Notes under the pieces: generated by a model
Told to the model about the DNA's origin: nothing
What the model saw: the letters and a program-made list of their open reading frames with translations, nothing else
Databases searched by the model: none
NCBI GenBank assembly: GCA_015680685.1
Contig: MNCI01009417.1
Location: forward strand, 69,356-133,355
Direction: 5' to 3'
DNA from: Gnetum montanum
Lineage: Eukaryota; Streptophyta; Gnetopsida; Gnetales; Gnetaceae
DNA: 64,000 bases
In this document: piece after piece, positions 46,242-55,470 of the stretch
Numbering within the stretch: position 1 is the first letter of the stretch
Layout: each line of letters opens with the position of its first letter
Program-made: the position numbers and the translations under genes

Positions 46242-49200
46242 TTAAACTTGAAATGATTTCAAGAACACATGATTGGTTAGATTTGCAAGCTCGTTCCCTT
46301 CCATGTCAACTAACTTGAATGCTCCGTTGTCGTATGCTTTCGTGACCAGGTAGGGCCCTTCCCAATTGGCTAAGAATTTATCCAAGTGTTCCCGAATGGC
46401 TTTGAGTACAAGCTCGCCTTCCTTTATTGGGCGCTTATGAACATCATGTTGATGGCATTGTCATTGTTATTTTTGATACCATTCAATCTAATTGAGTGCA
46501 TGTATATGTTCCTCCTCCACCGAGTCCAAGTCAGCAATGCATAAGTCATTGTTTTGCCCTTCGTCGAGTAGTTCGGAGAGTGTCATCCTTAGGGACGGTA
46601 CTTGTAACTCCAAGGGTAAAATAGCTTCTGAATCATAAACAAGACTATATGGCATTTACCTGTGGAGGTCCGATGTGTAGTACGATAAGCCCACAATGCG
46701 TATACTAGCTGTTCGTGCCATCTTTTCTTTCTTTGGGTAAGCATCTTTTTAAGGATTGTAATGATGGTTTTATTTGTGGCTTCAGCTTGTCCATTTCTCT
46801 GAGGGTAGTAAGGGGATGAAAATGAATGTCTGATCCCTAGGCTTTCACAGAAATTTCTGGTTTCAGCACTGCTGAATTGTGGCCCGTTATCAGTGATGAT
46901 GGTCATGGGGATGCCAAAATGGATCACACTGTTTTCAAGAATGAAGTTGCATATGTGTTTGGATGTGGTTTTTCTAAGGGGAATAGCTTCTACCCACTTC
47001 ATGAAATACTCTGTCACAATTATGATGAAGCTATGCCCTACAAAGGATGAGGGTGTTATTGGTCCGATAAGGTCCAACCCCCACTTTTGAAAGGGCTAGG
47101 TGATTTGCGTTATATGAAACTCATTTGGTGGAACATGTATCATATTGCTATGTTTTTGACAGATACTGCACGTTTTGGCCTTGGAGAGACAATCATATTC
47201 CATGTGTGGCCAATAATAGCCCAAACGTCTTATTTTCGTTGCCATTGCTTTAGGTGCTATGTGTCCTCCGCATAGTCCATCATGTACTTGCTCGACGATT
47301 TTTTGGGCATCAGTACTACTAACACATGTTAATAGTATGCCTTCGTAGGATCGACGACACAACATGTCCCCTATCAATGCATATTGTCGAGAATGTTTTC
47401 GTACTGCGTCTTTTTGTGAATTCGTTAGGTGTTGCGGTGTTTCACCATGTAGAAGGTACTCTTTTATGTCATCATACCATTCTATTGCGTGTGTTGTACT
47501 GACGGATGCAATCGGTAACTAATCGAGGGTATCAGTTATGGGTTTAGCACAGCTGGTTATAGAGCTAGGCAACATATGGAACATGTCAGGTGATATGTTT
47601 AGAGCTAGTGTGGCAAGTGCATCTGCAATGGTGTTATTATTTCTGGAGACATGTTGCACATCTATGTTTTTGAATTGCTTCAGTAGGTGTTTAGCTAAGT
47701 CACAGTATGGTTGTAAATGTTGCACTTTGCATGTATAAATGTCTATGACTTGGTTCAGAACTAGTTTTGAGTCTCCCCTAACCACAAGTCGTGTTATGTT
47801 GGAAGCTAATGCCGTCGTAAGGCCCCTAAGGAGACCTTCGTATTTTGCTATGTTGTTGGTACAATGAAAGTTGAAGCGGTAAGAAAAGGGTCAGATCTCT
47901 CCAGAGGGATAAGTGATGATGGCAGCAGCACTCCCCCCTCGAGAGGTGGATGCTCCATCAAATTTCAAAATAGCTTCGTACTCATCAGGAACTATGTCTA
48001 TCGCGCTCATGTTTTCGTCTAGAAACTCTGGCTCTATTGTTGCTTGATCATGTGTTGGTGATGTAGTCAGTTGGTTCGCTATCGCTTGACCCTTGATTGA
48101 TGACTGCGCTATGTAATGTAGGTTGAATTCGGCTATTATGGCTTTCCAACGTGCTATTCTACTTAACTCGTAAATGTTACTGGTGATGGCTCTGAGTACA
48201 TTATCTTTGTAGATTATGTTGGTTTGGTTATGGAAGAGGTAATGTCGTCATTTCTTTAGGGAAAAGACAAGGGCTAAACATGACCTCTCTACCTCATTGT
48301 ACTTCTTTTCGTGGGCCACTAATGCATGGCTCAAGTAATAAACAAGGACTTCAGTCCCATCATCTCGTTTCTGGCAAAGCATAGAAGCGATGGACGCATC
48401 CGACGTAGCGAGATAGATGTAGAAGGGTTTATTGTTCTGTGGAGGGTACACTATCGATAGCTGAGCCAGTGCCATTTTAATGTGGTCAAAGGCTTCCTGG
48501 CACTGTGGAGTCCATTCAAAATGGACATTATTTCATAACAAATGGTTCATGGGTTTTAACTTGTCCGTCAATTTTTCTATGAAATGTCTGATGAACTGTA
48601 GTCTGCCTTGTAGACCCCGAAGTTCAGTGATGTTGCTTGGTGGTTTTAGATTGATGACAGCTTTAACTTTATCTAGGTCCACTCATATTCCTGTTTCTGA
48701 CACTACAAAGCCTAGCATCTTGCCTGTTTTTACTCTAAAAACACATTTCTTTGGGTTGAGCCTAAGTTCGTATTTTAAGCAACGTTTTAGGATCAAATCT
48801 AAATCTTGGACGTGTTGCTCTGGTGTTTTCGATTTAATTGCGATGTCATCTACATAGTGATTAAGAGACTAAAGTATCTAATCACTGAAAATAAATGTCA
48901 TTACCCTTTGATATGTGGCCCCAAAATTCTTGAGACCGAATAGCATCATCGTGTAATAGAAGGTCCCCCATGGTGTCATAAAGGTAGTCCGGAGCTGATG
49001 CACTGGGTTAATGTGTATCTAGTTATATCTTGAGAAACCATCCATAAAAGATAACAAGGCATGCCCAGCGGTTGAGTCAACAAGTTGATCGATGCTGGGT
49101 AGGGGGAAATCATCTTTTATGGTTGCAACGTTGAGGTCCCAGAAATCAATGCATAGGCGAATGCTTCCGTTCTTTTTTGGGACAATGACCATGTTGGATA

Positions 49201-49728
49201 CCCAATCAGCATAGTCAACAGCCCGAATGAAACCTGCCTGATAGAGTTTGGTGATCTCATTACAGACTGCCAACGCTACCTCAGGCTTAACCTTTCGTGC
49301 CTTTTTCTTCATTGGCCTTCATTTTGGGTCAAGTATAATATTGTGCTAGAAGATTCTAGGATCTAGCCTAGGCATGTCAATATAAGACCAAGTGAATGCT
49401 TTTATGTTGTCTCGAAGCACATGTTCTATGTCTCTGGCCAATTGGGGTTGCAATAGTGTACTCAATTTTAATATCTTGATTTCACCATCAGGCATAGCGA
49501 TGGGGGTTTCAGTCAAAGGGTCTTTAGTGATGTTATCCACTTCTATGTCGAGGGATTTTGTCATACCTTTGTAGCCATTTAGCGTTTGTTTTGTTGAGGT
49601 TATGACTGTGTCATCCATTGATAGACCTAAGTTGATGGAATTTATGTCGATTTCTCTTGTGGTCTTTCCATATGATCCATCGATGATCAATGGTGTGGAT
49701 AAACGCTGATGATCCATCGGGCTTGCTC
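46242..49728 (-). pseudogene. pol: pol of element D: RT, RNase H, second RNase H, integrase
   Basis: Starts after the acceptor GGTAG (49730-49729) with GASPMDHQRLS. RT: MVIVPKKNGSIRLCIDF near 49195, LSFMDGFSRYN near 49045, YVDDIAIKS near 48858, LRLNPKKCVF near 48765. Gypsy RNase H region near 48475-48100 (YLATSDASIASMLCQKR). The second, archaeal-type RNase H has FDGAS near 47960, NNIAKYEGLLRGL near 47850 (usual AEYE Glu replaced by Lys) and RGDSKLVLNQV near 47780. Integrase: GGHIAPKAM ... CSICQ zinc region near 47290-47170, WGLDLIGP near 47085, ITDNGPQFSS near 46890, NGQAEATNK near 46795 and C-terminal WEGPYLVTKAYDNGAFKL near 46345. About a dozen stops, mostly TAG. Best-preserved pol in the window but not functional. 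Confidence 0.9.
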
Positions 49729-49827
49729 CTACCAATAAATAGAGGGCAGAGTGAGCTAGTAGGTGTTGTTACACGTTCCTTCGCAACGTAAATAATGTGT
49801 ACATGTATGGTGGTGGTTTATTGTCGT

Positions 49828-49930
49828 ACCAGGACGCATGGTAGTTTAAGGTCCTATCGAGCCGAATGTGGTAGTTTAAGGACTTACGAGGCCGAATGTG
49901 GCAGTTTAAGGCCTTATCAGGCTGTATGTG
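49828..49930 (-). repeat. Boundary repeat block of D, RT side
   Basis: Three copies of a 31-bp unit reading GTGGTAGTTTAAGGNCCTTA on the plus strand (in element orientation TAAGGNCCTTAAACTACCAC), between RT and the antisense-gene promoter. Same skeleton and orientation as the block on the protease side (55258-55470). Confidence 0.85.
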
Positions 49931-50168
49931 ATTTGATGATGCCTAGTAGCTGCATGATCTATACCAAAGAGTTTGTGCCAAAATATTCAGTGCGAGCAAT
50001 CAAAATTGGCTTACCAGGGAATATGATATGTGGTAGTGTTCATTATCTCGTCATTTTGTTTTGCATTTTCCCTATACTTTGTACTTTGAACAATTTTTAA
50101 CTAAAATTAATAAAATATTAATAAAAAAATTGAAGGCAGCGGTAGTGGTGGCGGGGTCAACTCGGCGC

Positions 50169-50176
50169 TATATAAA
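50169..50176 (+). promoter_or_regulatory. TATA box upstream of the antisense gene of D
   Basis: TATATAAA in GGCGCTATATAAAGGGTGGC lies 271 bases before the ATG at 50440. It sits on the antisense-gene strand, outside any LTR, so the gene would have its own promoter. The region between holds a 26-bp minisatellite that would be 5' UTR. No equally clear box was found in A or B. Confidence 0.6.
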
Positions 50177-50268
50177 GGGTGGCGGGCGTGAGTGTGAACC
50201 GATCAGTTTCAAAGGCAGCGTGAACCTAAGTTGTAGCGTGAGTGTACACCTGAGCCGCAGCATAAGTG

Positions 50269-50372
50269 TAGAGCAGCAAACCTCGGCGTGAGCATAGAGC
50301 AGCAAACCCCAGCATGAGCGTAGAGTAGCAAATCCTAGCGTGAGTGTATAGCAGCAAACACCAGCGTGCAGG
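50269..50372 (+). repeat. 26-bp minisatellite in the antisense-gene leader of D
   Basis: Four copies of a 26-bp unit starting TAGAGCAGCAAACC and ending GCGTGAGCA or GCATGAGCG. The same GCGTGAG / GCATGAG words precede the start codon in A (11360-11440, minus strand). Confidence 0.85.
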
Positions 50373-50439
50373 ATTCAGCTCGGCGTGCAGGCTTAAACCC
50401 CAGCGTAAACTTGTGAGATTTAGCGTACAGGATGCTGGA

Positions 50440-53400
50440 ATGGGTAAGGGCAAGGAGGTGGAAGGCTAGGAGAGAAAGGGGCCCAACTTGACTTTCACAG
50501 AGGAAAGTGAGGCCATGCTGTAGTGTTTGCCTAGGCCTAGGATTCCATCGTGGCCTGGATCAGCACACAGGTAGGATCTAATCTTACCTCAAATAATTGT
50601 TTTCCTTTGTACTTGTTATTTGGGCGTAGATAGTTTTGGTAGCATACAGAGTCTGCACGCTGAGCGTAGACAGTTTTAACAGCATATAGGGTCTGTACAC
50701 TAAGTGTAGACAGTTTTAGTAGCATACAGAGTCTGCACGCTGAGCGTAGATAGTTTTAACAGCATACAGGGTCTGTACGCTGAGCGTAGATAGTTTTGGC
50801 AGCATACAGAGTCTGCACGCTGAGCGTAGACAGTTTTAATAGCGTACAAGGTTTGTACGCTGAGCGTAGATAATTTTAGCAGTGTACAGAGTCTGCACAC
50901 TGAGCGTAGATAGTTTTAGCAGTGTACAGAGTCTGCACGCTGAGCGTAGATAGTTTTAACAGTGTACAGGATCTGTATGCTGAGCGTAGATAGTCTTGAC
51001 AGCGTACAGGGTCTGTACACTGAGCGTAGATAGTTTTGACAGCGTACAGGGTCTATACACTAAGTGTAGATAGTTTTGACAATGTACAGGCTCTGTATGC
51101 TGAGCGTAGATGGTTTTTCATATCATGTACACCGAGTGTAAATAGTTTTTTTGTAGCGTATACGCCGAGTGTATACAGTTTATAATTTTTTTCGAAGTAT
51201 TGGCCTTCAATGTGGGATTTCGTTTCTCTATTTCATTTTGGTGTATAACTGATTTACCATGGCATTCTGATTATTTGCAGGGATCCTAAGCCTTTCCTCC
51301 TAGTAGTTGAGCTAGTTGGGATACTGGCATGGTTCGGGCCCCTTGATGCCGACAAACCTGCCCATGATCTGACTATTGATAACAATGGGGTATGGTTCAG
51401 GGGAGGGGCCTATGAATTCCTTGCCTTCATCCTAGACAAATTCAAGGTAGTGGTATGGTCACACCTAAGCGAACAAGTGCGCAAAGAGTGCTCGAAGCAA
51501 TGTTGCCAAGATCTGCAAACGGCGTCATGGTTTTTATGGTGGACATTGACGAGGGACCGCTTGCGATTGAGGAAGGTCCCTCTAGAGGGCCCAGATCTAC
51601 TCGTCCGTTATCACACATGTGGGACTTGTTGCCACATGGGCCTCACTATCTTAATAACACCTTGTTTTTGGGTGCGCATACGCACACATTATTTCAAAAC
51701 CCTCTGGGCACGGTGTACAGGGTAGAGAGGTAAGGTAGCTTAGTTTGTCATTTCTATTTTTGTCATTTAGTGTTTGCTCCTGTTCTGACGGCCATTCTTT
51801 TGCAGGCCCCAAGTTGACAAAGATGGGATATGCATCAACGATAACAGGCTTGCACTGGCTCACACTACTTTAGAGACCTTCATGGCTGGTCCCACCCTTT
51901 GCGCAGCTGTATTAGCTCAGACCAAGGGTGACATTGTTCATTTCCATAAGAGGTTTTCCAAGGTGTTTGCACAATGCATGGCTCGAGGATGGCTGCATGG
52001 ACATTGGTCACGTAATGGACTGGTTTTCCCTCATGATACTAACTTGGGTCCTAGCACCTAGAAGCCCACAACTAAAGGTAAGTGATGATATTTCCTTGAC
52101 ACCTTAGTCTATTTGTTCGGTTGCAACATTGATCATACTGGTGTTATGATTTTTAATTGTGTTTATAGTTAATGTTCCCCCCCCCCGGAGGCCCTGTTAT
52201 AACAGGGCGGACTGAGAGCACCCTGTCGATGAAATTTGGGGAGATCAGCAAGGCACAGAGATGGTTGCGTACCAATGCTCCATGGTCTCTTGTCCGTTGT
52301 TTGGATGATGCTGGCCTCATGGAGTTATTTACAACCCCAAGCCCTGATGTCTCTATAGCTGAGATGATTGGAATTGTTGATTCATTCGACAACTCTATCA
52401 CCTACTACAACACCCGTATTAAGGGTCTCAAAATAGTTTTCCATCTGTCAACCGTGTTCTTTTCAGACCTCTTCGGTGTCTCGGAAGATGGTGTGAATGT
52501 GGTTTTGGATAGGACGCAGAAAGAGCTCCATGTGGTGCATGAGCTAGAAGATTAGTTGGGCATTCCCAAGGGCTCTAAAGGATTCCCTATGTAGGGAACA
52601 TCAAAGGTGATGAAATTCAATGAATTGTATCCCTTGTTTAGGGCACGAGCATTTCCTAAATCCCTGTCTCAAGTGAAGAGTCTTGGGGTGGAAGCCGTGT
52701 GCATTATGCGGACAATTTTAGAGACCGAGATGCATTATAATTGGGACCAATTTTTGTTGTTAGGTTTCCATAGGGAGATAGTGCGATTGCAGTCAAAAAT
52801 TGAAGCACAGTCCCATTTTACCTTCGCGTTCTTCGCAAGTTATCTACGTCACCTGGCCAAATTTCTAGTGGTTCATGCGAATAATAAGTATGTTTTGCGG
52901 GATCGTACTCAATTATCTCGCCCATGGATTAACCATTTGTTCGAGATAGCTGAGTCTCAAGATGCACCTGAGGGGATCAATGAATCATTTTCCATCACCA
53001 CAGAGGGGTCATCTGGTACTTCAATCCATACATGTGACAGTGTGGGGTTGGAACCAGAAAATGTGCCATACACTGCAAAGAGAGCTGAACAGGTCATCAA
53101 GGAGGCCATCGGGAAATCCAAATCAAAGATTCAGAAGCGCGAACGCCCTAAAGAGGTGGCCTCAACTGTGGAAGAGCCAAGGGTGAAGCAAATATGGTTC
53201 AAAATGCCTGTTCGAGGTAAATAAGCTTGGTGCACTTATTGTATTGTCATTTTCGTCTTATTCATTTTTTCATTTTGATCACTTACATGAAACTAATGTC
53301 TTCAGACCTGACTCGGGAAGTGAGGAGATAGGAGCTAGAAACCATTATCAAGGAGGAGGAAGTTCCAACAGACTTAATAATTAAGGAGGTAGAGGTCGGC

Positions 53401-54904
53401 ATAGATCAGGTGGAAGTGACGGAAGAGCTGGCGGAAGACACCACGAAGACAGAATTGGTCGATGACCGGGATGGTGTTGATGAGATGTTCAGTAGCTTCC
53501 TTAAGGGAATATTGGACCTTGGTGACCCTCCAAATCGAGAAGGGGACAGAGAACATGGTATATTCCCTTTTTTTTATTGCATTGCCTTGTGAATCATTAT
53601 TTCTATGGTGTTTTAATTTTATGTTTTTCATCACTTCTAGATGAAGATAGGATGATTCCTACGATGCGATTGGAAGTGCTGATGATAGTGGCTCCCCCTG
53701 AAACGACCACAGAGGCTCGTCCATCTCATACTCATGAACCATTTACTTGGATTGAGATGCCAAGTAAAATGGATTTCATGACCAGTATCATCGACGAGGT
53801 GGTCGAACGTATTCAGCAAGCCCACCCTAAAATAGGTACAGGTGTCTCAAGTGTTTTGCAACCTTCATGTTTCACACTCCTTTTTTCCATCTAAGGTTTA
53901 ATGGCTATTCCTTTTGTGTGTGTAGGAGCTACGCTGAGGTGGGATCCATCTGAGTCCGTTTGTATTGAGAGCTTGCCTACACTACCGCCAGAAGTTGAAC
54001 AAATACCGAGACAGGTCTATGACGAGGTGGCGGAAGGTCTTGTGCATAACGCCAAATCGCTTTGGACCTGTAGGCATTCCATTGAACAGCTATGGTTGCA
54101 AATCTAGGCAAAGGAAAAAGAGGTTTCTAAGTTATCAGCTAAACATGATTATCTCAAGGCTCGTTATTAGTTCACCTCGGCCAGACTAACAGGTGATCAT
54201 TTTTGGCGAACTTCCAAGATCACTTATACTAGATATTGGAACCTGCTAAATTGTCATGCATCACTGACTTAGAAACTAGCAGAGCGTAAGGCTCAGATAG
54301 ATCTACTAAACCTCAAGTGCCAGGATTGGAAGGCTTTCACTTCCAAGGTGCGTAAGTGGGGTCAAGATGAGAAGAACCACAAGCATCATTACAAGAAATC
54401 ATTGAAGTATCCATAGAAAAGCGTCAGCTTGAAATGTTCATAGAGGGTCTGGGTCTACGTTCTGCATTTGACACCTTTGCTAGGAATACCACTGTTGAGA
54501 TGGAATTGCCCATGAGGATAATTACAACTGCTTCTAGGGAGGTCTCTTTGGGAAAATTTCCTTTGAAATGTCCCACATGGTCAACGGTTGACAAGGGGAA
54601 GGCCTTAGCAAACATCAATCTGGGCCTCGATGGGACTGACTGGGCTAGCGTCTCAGAGGAAGAAATTCTCCGTCGGTTGGAATTCAGTTTAGGGGGATCT
54701 CCTACGATAAGCATTTTGTTGTTATTAATTTTTTTCATTGAATAATGTTTGGGATTTTCTCCTTTTCTTTTTTGTGTTGATTGTTTCTTTTACCTTTTAT
54801 AGGGTCGAGGCAATGATGGTGTTCAAGAAGTTGGCCCCAGCGGAGCGGGGACCCATGGTGCCAGCGGATCTGAAGGGGGCACCCCTCCCATCCCTGATGT
54901 TTAA
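50440..54904 (+). pseudogene. Antisense eight-exon gene of element D (FCP1/NIF-like N-terminal domain)
   Basis: Exons: 50440-50570, 51281-51729, 51806-52077, 52169-53216, 53306-53557, 53641-53835, 53926 to about 54709, 54803-54904, about 1,080 codons. Introns are GT-AG except the last donor (ATAAGC); phases agree. Exon 2 has PFLLVVELVGILAWFG, FLAFILDKFKVVVWSHL and NNTLFLGAHTHTLFQNP, the order of a plant FCP1/NIF HAD phosphatase, but the DxD nucleophile site reads VELVG and the later DDS site reads GAH, so activity is unlikely. Exon 4 (MKFGEISKAQRWL, GLMELFTTPSPDVSIAEM, FFASYLRHLAKFLVVH) is unknown. Exon 7 is charged and ends ILRRLEFSLGG. The tail is VQEVGPSGAG ... PPIPDV. In-frame TAGs occur in exons 1, 3, 4 and 5, with a 1-base loss near 51478 and a poly-C slip near 52180. 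Confidence 0.85.
50636..51115 (+). repeat. 40-bp minisatellite in intron 1 of the antisense gene of D
   Basis: About twelve tandem copies of a 40-bp unit containing GTCTGCACGCTGAGCGTAGA and TAGTTTTAACAGC. The inner ACGCTGAGCGT is an inverted repeat (ACGCT/AGCGT). It lies wholly within the intron. Confidence 0.93.
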
Positions 54905-55257
54905 TTTTGATTTTGAAACTATCCTAGCTCATGTTTTGTCTTGAGTTGTATTGAACTGGTAAATGGAACCAGTTAACTGTTGTACTTGTCTAACTGTATA
55001 TATATTTCTACATAATTTTTGTTGTGGATTTTGAGTTTAAATGTAAATACAATGCAGTAATGTAAAATGTTTTGGTTTGTTTTGTTGTTTAAGTGTAATG
55101 CACGAAGCAGGAATGCAAGTAGAAATGTAATTATAAGCGAAGGATAATTGTGAAAAGGAAAACGTGAAGAAAAACTGTAATTGATAACATGACAATGCAA
55201 GCGTAAATTCGAACTATGAACTTGAATTTGCGAGAAAGACAAAGTGTAAGCAAGTGA
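54905..55257 (+). other. 3' flank of the antisense gene of D
   Basis: AT-rich, non-coding, and conserved with C (32000-32258, reverse strand), e.g. TTGTGGATTTTGAGTTTAAA near 55022. It probably contains the 3' UTR and poly(A) region of the antisense gene. No single polyadenylation signal stands out. Confidence 0.5.
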
Positions 55258-55470
55258 TTTAGTTTAAGGCCCTTTCAGGCGGCATGCACTAGTTTAAGGC
55301 CATTTTAGGCCATGCGTAACCAAGGGAAGTTTTAAGTGACATGGATGGATTTCTAGGTAGACCGACCATTTCTGATCGTGGCTAGTTTTATGTCGTTGCG
55401 GACATGATAGTTTAACATCATTCTGGACTGGGGAAGTAGTTTAACCTCATTTCAGACTTTAATGTCGTTT
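55258..55470 (-). repeat. Boundary repeat block of D, protease side
   Basis: Copies of AGTTTAAGGCC(C/A)TTT(C/T)AGGC and AGTTTAACATCATTCTGGAC on the plus strand, the reverse of the C1 and A1 units, between the antisense-gene 3' end and the protease stop. Confidence 0.88.

Noticed and set aside
50537-50900. Minus-strand frames with repeated KTVYAQRADSV-type peptides
   Set aside because: They come from the intron 1 minisatellite of the antisense gene; no independent support as protein.
50636-51115. Regular 40-bp repeat array resembling a CRISPR array
   Set aside because: Units are directly adjacent without unique spacers, there are no cas genes, and the context is a plant retrotransposon intron. 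It is a minisatellite.
50440-54904. The antisense gene as an ordinary host gene that happened to lie between insertions
   Set aside because: The same gene at the same place and orientation occurs inside A, B and D, with a remnant in C, so it travels with the elements.
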